Assembly: GCF_030867095.1 (NCBI RefSeq)
Contig: NC_081828.1
Location: 205,801,978 to 205,865,977 of the forward strand
Direction: 5' to 3'
DNA: 64,000 nucleotides
Source of the DNA: Alligator mississippiensis
Lineage: Eukaryota > Chordata > Crocodylia > Alligatoridae
How positions within the stretch are numbered: position 1 is the stretch's first letter; every line of letters starts with the position of its first letter. A program made the translations under genes and the position numbers. Of this stretch, positions 47,745 to 60,743 are shown in pieces. The notes beneath the pieces are model-generated. The model was not told the origin of the DNA. It did not search any database and saw only the letters and a program-made list of their open reading frames with translations.

Positions 47745-47945
47745 TCCCATTCCTTAATATAATCGTTCTCACACATTGCCCCGTGAGAGGAGGGAGGGCT
47801 ATTCTCCATTTTACAGATGGGCAGCTGACACACACCAAGGTGAAGTGACTTACACAGAGGAAAGCTATGGTGAAGTAGGGATTTGAACAGAGTCTGCAAA
47901 GACCAAGTTAGTGAACTAATCCTTGGGTTATCGTTCATCTAAAAG
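47745..47945 (-). repeat. MIR-type SINE
   Basis: CTCCATTTTACAGATGGGCA, then GTGACTTACACAGAGG and GGATTTGAACAGAGTC are the reverse complement of the MIR core and box B. Confidence 0.75.
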
Positions 47946-50149
47946 GAGGCCTGGGCTCAGCAATCTAAGGGAGCAGAGCCCCTTCATCACTTGCTTCACC
48001 TTTCTCAGATTATGACTTTATTACTAATATTTAGTAATATTAGTAATTACCCTGGGGGACAGTTTGGAAGGAAAAGACACCTAGCTAACCAATACTCCTC
48101 CACCTGCTGAGTGAGCTAGGCATCCTAGCTCTGCCTGCCCACTCAGTAGCTCACAGGGTGCCTGGCTCCTGGGAAAGGGTAGAGTATAATTACTTCCACT
48201 CCCAGGGCAGGGAATGAGCAGAAGCCTGGAGGACTATGATCTAGCCCCATTTTGTTCTCTGCTCTATACACTGTCTTTACTGCAGGAAGGCTGCATAGTT
48301 ACTGAGTAGATCAAAGAGATAGTTACAGACTTTTTATATCACCCAGGAAATATACTACCAAACCAGAAGTTGCAATTACCTTTATAACACCTCATCCAGC
48401 ATGAACCCCCGCATCTGCTTCATGGCCCTCCAGTCTTGGGGTTCTCAAAACTGGCTCAGATATCACACGTCAGATACTCACTCTTGCTAAGGTCTGGTTT
48501 CACTCAACAAAACCAGACCAGACATGCAGCAACCTTGCAATGGGGCTTCCCCTGTCTGATCAAACCCATCCTCAACACAGGTATAGAAGAGAGATTCCTT
48601 CCCCCCTTACGGGGCAAATTCCATCCATGCTCTGCAGCAGGGGCTATTGCCTTCTGCAAGCACCAAGCCCTTCTGTTTAGCCTCCCCAGTTGCTTCTTAA
48701 CATTTTTTTTAAAACCCAGCCCTCACTGCAGGTAAATCCCAGGTCAGAGAAGACCTCCGTCAGCTTCATAGCAACCCCTGACCTAGCCACCCTCCCAGGT
48801 AAGCCGAGTTACCCAAATGCAGATAAATGGGTACAAGTAGGTCTGATAAATGGGACAACTTGCCCAGAAAATTCAGTCCACTCTGTGATAAGTCTTCTTT
48901 CCATTACACTCCTTCACTCTGCCAAGATAGCGTAAGAGGCCTTCACATTAGTGAAAACCAGGCCCTTTGTAGTCTAAACAGCATGAAGTTATAGCCTAAA
49001 TAAAAGAGCCTAATGCCAGAAAGCCCAGGGAGAATTTTTAACTTCCACTGTACTTGGTTTTCAAATACAAACACTATAAAAAAGCAGTATGATACTTGCA
49101 TTATGCAAATATACTGTATACTGATTTACAGGCTGAGTGACAAACATCTCTCTTTATCTCTTTTAAGGAAATCTGTTCCATTTCAATTTTATCTGTATTA
49201 TTTTTTTTCCTCAAAAGTCACATGTGACATACTATGCGGTACAAACTACCCACTAAAGAACAGTCTGATGAAAAACCCACAAAAACAAACATTACAGTAG
49301 CAAGTGAAATAACCTGAACACAGCGAAGTGCAAAAATAATCCTTTCAGGATCACCATATATATTTTACCCAGTGTAGAGCGCTACCTAAATAATACATAA
49401 GGAGTAACTCTCCACTGTATCCTGAGGGAGGATCAGTAGTTGCAACAGATCATCTTAATAGGCAATAATGTCTACTAGGTATTGGAAAATTCCTGCCCTA
49501 GGACTTCTACTACACTGTAAAGATGAGCTAGACTAGGATCTAATTTTTACAAGTGCTTGGGACACATAGGAAATGCATTTTCTGCTACAGTTATGTTCAA
49601 ATAACTCGACTGAATTTACATAGAAGTGCAAGATAAATAGGAGGCAGTTAAATAGAACAAGTGTCCTGTACATATGTGCTTTTCCTGTAATATTTCTATT
49701 GAAAGATCAGCCTCAAAAGGAGAAGAGGCCCCAGTTTAAAGACCTTCCCTTACTGCCCCTACTATTGCTGTCATCAGCCCGTGAGGTTGGCTCCCATAAT
49801 TTGCCACTTTATTACATTTATTAAAGGTCACCAACCTGACAGTCCACTGATTCCTTTTGAGTGTCTTCAGTCAAGGTTTCATTTGTCCTTCTCTCCTTTT
49901 TTCCTGCCACATCAGCGAATCTCCTGGCAGCACCATATTCTCTAGACGCCCTTCATTTCTTCCTCATAGGTCTCTTCTCCTGAACTGCCAAAGCTGTTGC
50001 CACCTCTGCATGCTACTGCACGACACTCATTTGTTTCCTCTCCTACCTTGAGCAAAGTATATATTTCAGCAGTTTGCTTTTCATTAAGCATCCTGATTGA
50101 GCAAAACACATGCTTAACTTCCTTTGAAGTAAACAGATTATTGTGGCAG
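47946..50149. other. Unique DNA, nothing recognised
   Basis: No exon, RNA gene or named element is recognised. Confidence 0.35.
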
Positions 50150-51790
50150 GGCAAAAGAGAGTCCCTAGTGGAAGAAGCAGTGGGTTTGTCCCCTGCACTG
50201 GACAGGTTACAATATGAGAAATGCATAGAGGTGCATTGAGTGTCAAGGAGGACGAAGTGGCGGAGGTTGCAGTCATCCACGTGAGAAATGGCGAGACCCT
50301 GAGTAAGTTATTTTGGTGCCTGAATAGACATGAAGCAATGGTTTTTAGTAGGGTTATACAGAAAAATGACAGAATTCAGATACAACTTGGATGAGAGCAT
50401 AGAGGAACCAAAGGTGAAGGTGACTGGTTGATATGTTCAAACCCTGATGGAGAAGGCTTTGGAGGAAAAATAGAGTCTGATTCCCTCTGATGCATCCAGG
50501 AACCGGAGACACTTTGGGGAGGAAGTCCAGAATTTAGAGCTGTATTTATCAGCTATCAGTATAAAGATGGTCACTGAGGCCATATCAACTGACGGGGTCA
50601 CACAGAGAAAGGATATGAAAGGAAAAATGGAGGGGGCCAAGGAAAACCTGACAGAAAACAGAAGAGAGCAGCAGGTCCTATGAAGAGGCAGAGGTGTCCA
50701 AATATAACCAGGAGAGGACAGAGCACAAACTGCTGAGAAAGTATCAGAAGTTGTCAAAAGGAGGGGAGTTAGAGTGCTATTGTAGCCATGATAGTCCAGC
50801 AAGTGTCCAAGAGGCAATGATTTATTGTACAGCAATATCTTTTATTGAACCAACCATATAGTTGGGAGAGCTATTGCACAAGCTTTCAGTAATCAAGTGC
50901 CCAAAAGTGACCTGAATATAGATATCTGATGCCCAAAAGCTTGTCCAACAGCTCTCCCAACTATACAGTTGGTCTAATAAAAGATATCACAAAAATAGCT
51001 GCCCCTTAAAAGTACTGGAGGTATTGAGGGGGATGGAGATGAGGAGGATAGATAGCTCACTGGCTGTAGTTACGGTAGAGAAAAGAGGGAAAGGATCCAG
51101 AATAGTGGGGGAGAGTGAGGAATTTAAGATAACTGGTTTTAGCAGCATGTTCAGTGAGTTTAGAGGTGAAGAAGAAAAGAGATGTGAGAAGATGGTTGAA
51201 GAACCAGGTAGGGACAGCTCCAGCAATACAATGGATGTCCTGGGTAATGGGTTGCAAATTCTAAGAAAAATAGTGTTGGCTTTACGAAGAAAAATTCCTC
51301 CTCATAACACCAAACTAGACATGATTGAATTTTGAGGAAATGAACCAGAAGAATGGAAGAGGGGAAGAGCAATTGCCCAGGAAAGGATGGGATTTCAGGG
51401 GCAGCAGAAAGGAATTAGAAGGCAGACAGTGTGTTAAAGTCCTCGGAGTCAGAATGGAGAAAGGGAGAAATGTTGTTTTATCCTATAAGTCTCGTGGAAA
51501 AGAATGACAAGACCTCATAAAAAGAAGTGGAGGAGGCTAGAAGGGTTTCAAGAGAGCAACTTGGTTTGTGGGTATGGGAGGAGAAAAGGCTTTTTGACAG
51601 AGAAAACAATAGCACAAAACTGAAATCATCTGTAGACTCACTGGACATTATATAGACATGGCCCATGAGCAAAAGCAAATGAGTTAGATACTGCGTATAA
51701 AATGAAGTTGGAGGGGAAACTGTGTGATGGGAGAGATACAAAGAAGTCATGGGTGGAGGAAAGGGTGAGGGAACTGGGCTTGACCACAGC
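50150..51790 (+). other. Purine-rich block
   Basis: Over about 1.6 kb the plus strand is strongly enriched in A and G (runs such as GGGGGATGGAGATGAGGAGG), so minus-strand frames read as Ser, Leu, Phe and Pro strings. The skew is interrupted at 50778-50990 by an inverted-repeat element. It may be an old retroelement or a transcribed non-coding region; I recognise no domain. A segment at 51213-51297 recurs at 52172-52262. Confidence 0.5.
50778..50990. mobile_element. Inverted-repeat element, family C, copy 1
   Basis: It starts TATTGTAGCCATGATAGTCC. Arms of about 54 bases (50832-50885 and 50936-50989) pair well and contain ATATCTTTTATTGAACCAAC with GTTGGGAGAGCT and their inverted counterparts. 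Copy 2 is at 60841-61030. Confidence 0.75.
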
Positions 51791-52262
51791 ATCAATATTT
51801 AGTTGTCAATACTGCCAGTTGGCTTGAAGGCACAGGTTGAAAGGGGCATAAGGAAATAAAACATGGAGAAAATCACAGCTTTAATGAAACAATTAGGAAG
51901 GATGAAACATAATCCTACCACGCTTACATTCACAGCTGAAGACAACATGGCTTTTTCATTAATCTATGTAAAAAACCCCAGAAAGCTATTTTTCAGAACA
52001 ATCAAGAAAACCACAACTGAGCATCCCAGAAGAGAGCTGCTGCTCAGAACTCATTGCAGGTTAGTTGTACATCATTTTATATTAAGTATTGGACACGCTG
52101 TAGAGGGACCAACTTGTTGCCATTTTACATTTCCCAGTGGAATGATGTTTCAACACTGATTCCTTCCTCCTGACAGCTCCAGTAATACTTTGGATGTGAT
52201 GGGTAATGGTTTGTAAATTCTGCTTAGGAAAAAAATGTTGCTGCTAGTTTGATGTTGCAGAG
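51213..52262 (+). repeat. Diverged direct repeat pair (51213-51297 and 52172-52262)
   Basis: Both copies read GACAGCTCCAGNAATAC, then GGATGT, GGGTAATGG, TTGNAAATTCT and AAAAANATGTTG-like segments in the same order and spacing, roughly three quarters identical by eye. This suggests an old duplication or two copies of one repeat. Confidence 0.6.
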
Positions 52263-52480
52263 AAATTATTTTTCTTCTACAAATGCAGACAAGTCTTTGC
52301 CTGCTGGGTGAGAACCTGTCTGGTACTGCCCAAATGCACAAGTGGGTGCTGAGGATGGAAGTAAGGGGACTCTGGTAGGGTAGCCATCCCCCACTTCATC
52401 ATGTAGCAGCAGCCCATATTCTGGGGCTTGCAGCATCTGAGAATAAGGTTCAGGCACGCAGGAACAAAGCAGCTGATACA

Positions 52481-52970
52481 CAGCACGTCTACACATGCTA
52501 TTAGCATGGAGCTATAAATTCCAGTGCATGTCATGCCAGCAGTTGTTGCTCCTGGGACTGCAGCACATTGAGCCAGGTCAGAGCAGCGCTGGCTGGAAAG
52601 AGGCCCCGGTGGACAAGTCAGCCAGCCAGCCTGGGGCTGCTTTGACCCAGCTCAGTCTGTTGCAAAGAGGCTGACTGGGGCATGAGGGTGCTCTAGTGTG
52701 GGGCTGGCTGGCAGGCAGACCCCCTATAATGAAGCACCCTCAGGCCCCTGCCAGCCCTGTCAGCATCTACATGTACTACGTACTAAAGAACGCCTACATC
52801 TACACACTAAAAAATGCTGCCATAGGATAGTATTTGTGTTTACAGATATTAAACTATGGCAGAGTTAATTCGTTTACTGCAGCCTAATAGGACCACATGC
52901 ATGTATGCTGAGACTTTACCGTGGAACTAATTAGGCAGCTCCACAGCAAACATCTTGTGTAGATGTGCCC
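52481..52970. mobile_element. TIR element, family A, copy 4 (inverted interior)
   Basis: The ends CAGCACGTCTACAC and GTGTAGATGTGCCC form an inverted pair (11 of 14). ACA flanks both sides (52478-52480 and 52971-52973). The GC-rich interior (CAGCACATTGAGCCAGGTC, CCAGCCTGGGGCTGC, GGGGCATGAGGGTGCT) matches copies 1 and 2 partly in the opposite orientation. Confidence 0.75.
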
Positions 52971-52973
52971 ACA

Positions 52974-53678
52974 ATGTTGTAGGGTCATACTCATGGCTGT
53001 TATCCCTTGTCCCCAGTAACTAAAGACTGTTGTGGAGTATCATGTACAACACCCCTTTCAAATGAAACTTCTCTTATTCAGGTTGCTCAATAGTCCCCAT
53101 TTAATCATTTGTGACCAATTTTCCAAGCCTGTTGTCTGCTATGGGCTGCTTTTTTTTTCTTGGAAATTTTTCCTGGAACAGCTCTGTTACTCTGACTCTG
53201 TGAAGCAGGGATAGGCCTTTTTACCACTTGTCCGTGTGGCTTTTTTGAACACAGAGAAGGGAGGTGCTTGAGTTGAAACAGAGGGAGCAAAAGCCAACTT
53301 GGAGGTGGGATGAACAAGGAGCCTGGAGAGGGCAAGGAGCTCTGGTGAGGTAGTTGGGGCAGGCAGGGCAACTGGGACTGGCTGGACAAAGACATTGGGA
53401 TAAAGAAGTAGGGGGCTAGAGACTGGGATTGTACAAGATGTCCAGGAGGGTGAACTGAATTAGGAAAGACAATGTGGGACAAAGATACTCAGGACAAGAA
53501 ATCAGGACAAGACAGGGCCCGGTGGGACAATTAAACTGGAGTTGGACTGGGGTTGGTGGGGAGTAAAAAATGGCAAGAATAGGATGAGTTCAGCAAGAAG
53601 AATGAGGCTGAGTTGAAAAGACTGCTACTCAGTAGGCAAGGAGAAGGGAACTGAAATAAGGAGCTAGGGATGGAACAG
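52974..53678. other. Unique DNA, nothing recognised
   Basis: Purine-rich near 53230-53650; no gene or named element. Confidence 0.35.
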
Positions 53679-54126
53679 CAGGGCAGGTCCAAACATTAGG
53701 TGAACAAGGCGGTCGCCTAGGGCACCAAAATTGGGGGGGGGCGGGGGGGCAAAATTATATGCAGAACAAAACAACAGGAATATCATTCTAAATAACAACC
53801 CTGGCCAGCTATGTCTCCACTTTGGACCAGCCTGGCTCCCAGCCCTGCTAGTGCAGCTCACTTCCGACCTGCAGCCCTTGCCCCCAGGCCAGTGGTGCCC
53901 CTCACTCCTGCCCAGCGCACCCACCCTGTGGAGCCGGGGCCAGAGCTGGAGCCAGAGGCAGAGCCAGGGCTGTCGCTGGGGCTGCAGGGGCCGGTCTCCA
54001 TGCTGCTCCCCAGACTGAGCCATAAAAGTTCATTCTAGACTTCTTATTTTCCTCTATATTGGAAGTGGTGGGGGCACTGAGGTACATACTTCATCTAGGA
54101 TGCCGATTACCATTGGACCAGCCCTG
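53679..54126. mobile_element. hAT-like non-autonomous transposon
   Basis: It begins CAGGGCAGGTCCAAACATTA and ends in the inverted form of CAGGGCTGGTCCAATGGTAA. The 8-base flanks are TGGAACAG and TGGGGCAG (6 of 8), a decayed hAT duplication. The GC-rich interior includes a G-rich run near 53732-53750. No transposase; the overlapping open frames are compositional. Confidence 0.82.
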
Positions 54127-55139
54127 TGGGGCAGAGGCAGGGTTGATAGGGTAAAATAGAAGTCAAGCTTGGAGAAAGCAGCCAGAATTGTCCATGCTCA
54201 CTAATACTCTAGTCACAAGCCTGGAACAGGACCTGTTGGAGTCTCATCTTTAAGGATGGCTGGAGATCAGGTTTGGTTCACAAAATAATGTAAGGTTCAG
54301 AAGCTGTCTGTAGTTTGTTGCAAAACAAAATCTTTTCCAACATCTTAAATGGGGGAAAGATGACAAAATAGCTAGCTGGTCAATGGCAAGAGCATTTACT
54401 GGGATCACTAGTGGAATATGAATAACTGATTTACAGCAGAGACTTAAACTTTGATTCCACCACATCTCAGTAGAGTGTCCTCACTACAGGTGGGTGGTTA
54501 TATTGGAAGGGGTGGTGGGGAGGGGGTCTCTCTCTCTCTCATTTCTTGTAGAAACTGAAAGGGCATAGTGAAAATGGGCGGAAAGTCCAAGAACAAATGC
54601 ATGACCGCACGGCAGTAAATGAGGTCTAAAGCCACACATCAAACAAGGAGGAAACATATAATATTGAAGAGCTTCTCATCAGGTGACCCGCATCCATGTC
54701 ATGTATGTGGAGGAGGCAACTGTCCTGTGGAAATAGAAGCACACCATCATGTCATTTAGGATCATACGATATACTTTAAGAATAGAATTAGGGTATAAGG
54801 AAAACAATTTTAGCATTTCTAATTCCTCATTACTTGACTTTGTAACTTTATTAATGGCCTTTTTACATGATATTTGGTTTAATTATTTATTACTACTATA
54901 GCACCCAAAAATTACAGTCAGGACCAGGGTCCCATTCTGCTACAAACTGTACAAACATCTCAGTGCAATCTCCTAGTACCCCAACCACTGTCCTCCACAA
55001 ATGTGATGCCTCCAGCACTGGTAGCTGGGGCATAGCATTTCTGCACCGTCCTCAACACACCTGTGATATAGTCCAGACAAACTAATGCTGTCACAGAACC
55101 TGGAAGGACGGAGGCAGGGAAGCTTATAAAATAGACCAC
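54127..55139. other. Unique DNA with a short TC run
   Basis: A (TC)n run occurs at about 54525-54538. No gene or element recognised otherwise. Confidence 0.4.
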
Positions 55140-55350
55140 CTGACTGGAACTCAAGTGACCTGGTTTTTGTTCTTGGCTCTGATATTGGTCAGCTTCTGAA
55201 AGACTTGGGCAAATAATTTATTCGCTCCTTTGTACCGGTTTCTCCATCTGCAAATGGGAACAGCAACACTAAGCTCTTTGCAAAAGGTTTTCCAATCAAC
55301 CAAGGAAAAGCACTGCATAAGAGCGAGGCATTATTAGTATAACAATCCCC
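55140..55350 (+). repeat. MIR-type SINE
   Basis: CTCAAGTGACCTGGTTTTTG, CTTGGCTCTG, GACTTGGGCAAATAATTTAT, GGTTTCTCCATCTGCAAATG and the AGCACTGCATAAGAG tail occur in MIR order. Confidence 0.75.
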
Positions 55351-56326
55351 ATGCTACAGCAGTGCTGCAGTAGTGAGGTATGCAACATTCAATTAAAAAA
55401 GTTATGTATTTTACAGGAACAAAACGACTGAGTCAATTCTGCTTTCACATGGCATAAAGGGGGAACAGCACTGGCTGTGCAATATCTGAAACACAGTCAG
55501 AATCTGCCCCTCTCATATTCCTTGCGTGCAAATGTAACATCGCTACCCTCTTCCCTCCTGCTCACACTCGTATGCCCCGCCCTCCCAGTGTTCATCACAT
55601 TTGCTTGTCATGTCTTATCAAATGAATCTGGAAGCTCAAAGATCCCCCATGCTTCCTGGAGGCTTTGGATGTTGGCACTTTACAAGTTGATCATCATTGT
55701 CATCACGTTGAAGCCTCTTTCCAGAGTAGTTATGCAGCAAGAACAGAGAGAAGATTAACTGAAGTGTCCATTGTGATCATTTACTCTATGTAACATGGGC
55801 CATAAGATGTTCCTGAATTATTGTATTTCCTCATATAAAACACACATATATTGCCCCAAAATCAGCTGGGGGAAATACAGGTGCACATCAAATGCAACAA
55901 ATTCGTATCCCCAGGCACCTGAAGATTTGGTGGCAGGGGACGGGTAACAATGTTAATTGTCATAGCTCCCAGAGTCACTCTGGGAACCACGACAATTAAT
56001 GCTGCCACTGCTCCCCCATTGCCAAATATCTGGACCCCTGGGGAGCCCCCGGCTGGATGTCATGGCACCAGGAGCCTGATCAGGCCAGCATGTGTTATAT
56101 TAAGGGGTGTGCTACATGAAAGAAAATATGGTAATTCCTGTTTCAAGTCCAATACCTGTGGTTGAGCTTCTGGACATATTAAAATCAAGATTTGCCATTT
56201 TTTCATTACTGAGAGGGTACCGCAGCCCTCGATAAGAGGGCATGCAAACAAAATAGTCTGCATTTGAAGAAGCTTGAGAAACACAAAAGTTCAGGAATGA
56301 CTGAAACCCATTCCTTAGCTGAAGTT
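55351..56326. other. Unique DNA, nothing recognised
   Basis: No exon, RNA gene or named element. Confidence 0.35.
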
Positions 56327-56444
56327 CACTTTGCCATCCCAAGCTACCTAAACTGCAAAAAGACCTTACATCATTATCAGCCTATCTTAACCCCTCTGTG
56401 TAGGGATTACACTCCATTAGGGAGTTGGATAAGACCATGAAAGT
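56327..56444 (+). repeat. Direct repeat D, copy 1
   Basis: It shares CACTTTGCCATCCCAAGCTA, GCAAAAAGACCTTA, GCCTATCTTAACCCCTCTG and AAGACCATGAA, in the same order, with 58151-58265; roughly 85 percent identical by eye. It may be part of an unnamed repeat family. Confidence 0.8.
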
Positions 56445-56549
56445 TGGATGAGACCAAATTCATCCAGTCCTATGGACTGTATTGGGCCCACAGGCCACCC
56501 CCATTTCTGTATCTAATGCATGTGGTCCCCACTTCTGCTAATGCAGGAC

Positions 56550-56865
56550 ATATGCCATGCATGGCCTCTGCTCCAGCAAGTTTGGATGCAGCCCCTGTCC
56601 TGAACTCACTTGAGGGAATGCCGCATACAGTGCAGTCCCAGACTGGCTAGAACAGGTGCTGGATCTGGCATGCCAGGGAACACCCCCCCCCAACCCCTGC
56701 ATGATGGATCCAGAACCCATTCTGGCTGGTCCAGGACTGCACCATATGTGGTCCCCTCTCTGGGCTTGTGTCCCAGATTGGCTGTGTGCAGCACGTACCC
56801 TGGGTTCTAGGTGTGCACAGCTCCACAAGCCAAATCCTGGCCGTAGGCTGTATCTTTGGCACCCC
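56550..56865 (-). mobile_element. Partial hAT-like element
   Basis: The right end GGCACCCCTGCTTTAG, read inverted, gives CTAAAGCAGGGGTGCC followed by a GGCCAGGATTTGGC segment, a common hAT-type terminus with subterminal sequence. The left end could not be located, so the start is approximate. Confidence 0.45.
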
Positions 56866-58150
56866 TGCTTTAGATCAGAAGATTTGTCAAGTAAACATTC
56901 TGCAATGGTCTGCCGAATACACAAGACAATAGGTGATCACTTATGAATGTCATGGTGTTAAAAAAAATCTCAACACTTTAAATTTGTCTTTCTACTTATT
57001 TAAGTAGCATTATAAATGCAAAGCCTGACCTTCTGCGCCCCTCTGATCTTCTTCAGGGGTTCCAATCTATAGGGATGTGACTCATGACTTTCAATATTGC
57101 TTTGTAATAAGAGACCCATACAAACCCAGATGCCGCAATGTCCACTCGGTATACATGTACACTGATATACAGAGATGCATATATACCCCTCCCCTCTCTC
57201 ACATACGTATACAGACACTCATACATTATAATTTTATGCTGCTTACAATCTTTTAACACATCTGTTAGGGGGAAATGTGGGCTGTCAATTTTTGGAGACG
57301 AAGAGATAAACATTAAATAATGAATGGGCACAAAGTAAACTAGAATTTATAAAAGAAACAGAGGGTGATGCACAGGTCATGTAACCAGCATGATAGCTAA
57401 CAGATGGGCACAGATAATCTTGGATTGGAGGATGAATGTTGAAAATGCAGTGGAGTGTCTGAAATATCAATGTGATGCAATGCACACTTCAGGCCAGAGC
57501 CTGCAATCCTAGCTCATGCAAAACTCCCCTTTGATTTTCAAATGGGAATTTTGACTGAACTAAGAGCACAAGATCAAACTCTTTGTGGAACATAGCTACA
57601 AGGAAAAGAGCAGGAAAAGCTGAAAGAAACCTTATTAATGAGTGGATCAGGAAAACTGCAACTCCTGTTTAAAGAAATGGTAAGCAATATTAAGTCCGCA
57701 TTTTAAACAGGAAGGATATCCTACCATTCAAGTTGTTGCAAATATGAAAGTATTCATTCCAGGGTTACTGAAATCAGCTCTGGCCTTCATGGGCATGAAA
57801 TAGTCATCAAAATTAATAAAATATTGTTTTCTGTTTCTTTACAACCCAAAGGTAATCAGATCTTCATTCTGAGGTGGTGCCATTATACCTTGAAACAGAA
57901 GCCAGTGTTCTCTATTTATTTTTTATCTGTATTCAACTTCAGCCATAAGAAGTTTGCCAAGACACTGGCCATTTGTAACAGGACAGCAGAAAAAAAAATA
58001 ATGGAGATCTATTTGTGGGTTACCTGTTTGTGGAGTACCTGATTGTTTCTTTGATTCTTACATTGTGTTGGCTCTTTGCTGCTTTTCCTTTTCTCTGTGT
58101 AAAAAAAAATCATTCCCTTGTGAGTGCAGGTTATCCATTGTAGGAGAAAT

Positions 58151-58265
58151 CACTTTGCCATCCCAAGCTACCTAATTGCAAAAAGACCTTATGTCAAGCC
58201 AGCCTATCTTAACCCCTCTGCATAGGGGTTGCATTGCACTAGGGAGTTAGGTAAGACCATGAAGT
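58151..58265 (+). repeat. Direct repeat D, copy 2
   Basis: Second copy of the segment at 56327-56444, same orientation, about 1.8 kb away. The 56866-58150 DNA between them shows no recognised gene or element. Confidence 0.8.
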
Positions 58266-59574
58266 CTCAGTTCACTTCAGACATTTTGCAGGCAGATACT
58301 AATAATGATTTTCAGTCACTCAGTTCTGAGCTGGATATCCAGGACTCAGTACCTAATCTAGTAAATCAGTGAATCCTCTAACACTGTTCATTTTGTAAAT
58401 ACAGTATGCGTGGGTTATAATAGTAGGCAATGCTCCCGGTACCTGAAACTAGCTTTTATTACAACAGGATGAATGTCTCAGAGGAAACAGCTTATGATGC
58501 ATTTCTGAGAAGGCTGGGGACATAATTATTTAGAGAAGGTACTAGGTATTAACAGAATGATAAGGCAAGTCTGCTTCTTTGTACTTTTCTATTAAATTTC
58601 CTTTCCAAAAACAATGACTGAGATGTGCTGGCTGGAAGTTTGAGCTGGTAACCCAGTGTTCATTTTATGTATTTGCTAACAATCAAAATCTTCTGGCTCC
58701 TGAGACCCGATGTTGAAAAATCAAAGCAAATGATACTGTGAACACTCCCCAGGAAGGGCCAAAATCTTCCTTTGGTTACAGCAGTACAGTGGGATATAGC
58801 CAGAAGCATGAAAAACCAACTAACAATTTCACTGAACACGGTTTGCAGAATTTCTGGATACTTATTTTCTGAAAAGGGAGAGGAGTTTAAATTAGAGACA
58901 TCCGAGAATGTAACTTCTCCAACTTCTTTGCTGACTCATCAATTCCTCTCCACTTTTAAGAATACCAGAGACTATAATTAGTTGAACTATAAAAAATATC
59001 CATTCTATGTAAAATTCTGAGATTTCAAAAAGCTAGCTTTGTCTAGAATTGGGATGAAATTTGAGCTGAAATTTTTCATGAATAAAGTATTCTGAAGCAT
59101 TTTGCTTTGACATTGTTGAAACACTTTATTTCAATAAAGTCAAATGTGTTTTCTTTTTGAGAAGCATGAAACAATTCCTTAACCTTATTGCATTCGCTTC
59201 TAGGCTGTATTGAAATTTAGTAAATAAAACCTATAAACCAAAGCATTTTTTTTAATCTATAAACATGAAACTTGTAATAAATCCCAGTATAAATTAGAGA
59301 ATTCTCTAAAAATCAGAGAATTAGAGAATAAATGCATACAAAAAAATAATAGCTCAATGTAACAGAATTCTTATATATCCAAAATAATTTATTATTGGGT
59401 TAATTGCCACCTATTTTGCACTCTGGCACTAGTTTGACTTTTTAAAGGCATGTCCTACTTCCTAGAAATTCCATCTGTGGGCTATTGAAAAATCTTAAAT
59501 TCTTGAGTATGGGCAGAGGGGCTTATGAGTGCGTAGTGCCTCTGTGCTTAGGGGTGCATCATAGATAAATTAAA
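58266..59574. other. Unique AT-rich DNA, nothing recognised
   Basis: Strongly AT-rich with short AGAGAATT-type repeats near 59295-59330; no gene recognised. Confidence 0.35.
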
Positions 59575-59870
59575 GGAAGAATAGTCTAATGGTTATAATA
59601 CTATTTTTGTCTACAGGAGATCTGGGTTCAGTTATTGCCCAAGTTGTCTGCAGCAGGCAACATTGGGCAAGTCACTCAAGGCCCAGTTTTAAAATATTTG
59701 GGTTCTTATCTACCACTGAAATCAAATAATTGTAAAGATTCTGGGATTCACTGTCTCCATGTAGTCACCTGAAACCTGTAAAACAGGAATAGTAGCACCC
59801 TCAACTGGGTGTTAAGGGATCACTACATGAAAGTTTGCATAGTGCCCAGCTTGACGGGGCTTCATAGCTT
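59575..59870 (+). repeat. MIR-type SINE, nearly full length
   Basis: The head AGTCTAATGGTTATAATACT, GGAGATCTGGGTTCAG box B, the GGGCAAGTCACTCAAGGCCC core, the CTGTAAAACAGGAATAGTAG segment and a GCATAGTGCCCAG tail are all present. Confidence 0.8.
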
Positions 59871-60743
59871 CAGGCTAGCTAACACTTACTGAAGCAGACT
59901 GCCCTATTACGCAGACTCTTAGTAGCCAGGTGATTATATGGGAGTCCCTTCTTACGAGAAGCTTATGCCAAAAACCCAAATGCCTAGAGAAGAAAACTCA
60001 GCAAGTTGGAAGTTTTTCTCCAAAAAAGTCATATTTAGGTCGATCAAAACAGTTTTTGTTCTTGCATCCATATTGGCCAAAAAATTTATTTTGGAAAAAA
60101 AGAGAGAGGGGAAATAAGAAAAAAGTCAAAATATTTATCAACCATTTTTAAATGAGATTTAAAAATGCATTTTATTTTGGAATGTATTTTTATTAAAAAC
60201 ATTTCTGCACCAAACACCTGGAGTAACATGTTTGTTTCAGTCATACAGAGCATTTTGTTCAGCCTGGTCATGACATGTTTTGCAATTTTCTTTTTCACTA
60301 CAAAAAACTTGTTTTGGTCACCCTTAAAAACTAGACCCAGATTTTTTCCCCCCTGTTTGCAGCTGAAAGCTTATTTCTGCCATGACACTATTCTGCATCA
60401 AGAAGAGTCTAACCAAAGGCTAAGGATGACAGCAAAACCTATTTTTATTCACCTGGTTCCTTCTCCCCATAATTTTACATAACATCATTAACATTCTCTC
60501 ATCTCTGGAACATGTGGTACATGCACAATGTCGGGAATATTCTTGGTAGACACTGCATTCATTTCAGTTTTGGACATCAGCTGCTCAATTTGTGAAAGAA
60601 GAAAATCTGTTCTTGCCTGTCAGCAGTATTTGTATGATGAGCAAGTTTGTTTTCTAATTGAATGGGTTTTACTTCAACGTGCTGGGGTTGATTCTGTCCT
60701 CAGAAAGGCAATAGCAACTTCTCCCTGACTTTAGTGGCGAGTG

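Noticed and set aside
50437..51795. Several Ser-, Leu- and Pro-rich minus-strand frames
   Set aside because: They are the complement of a purine-rich block, which lowers the frequency of stops, and have no domain likeness.
53664..54087. Overlapping open frames of up to 119 codons
   Set aside because: They lie wholly inside a hAT-like MITE and reflect its GC-rich interior.
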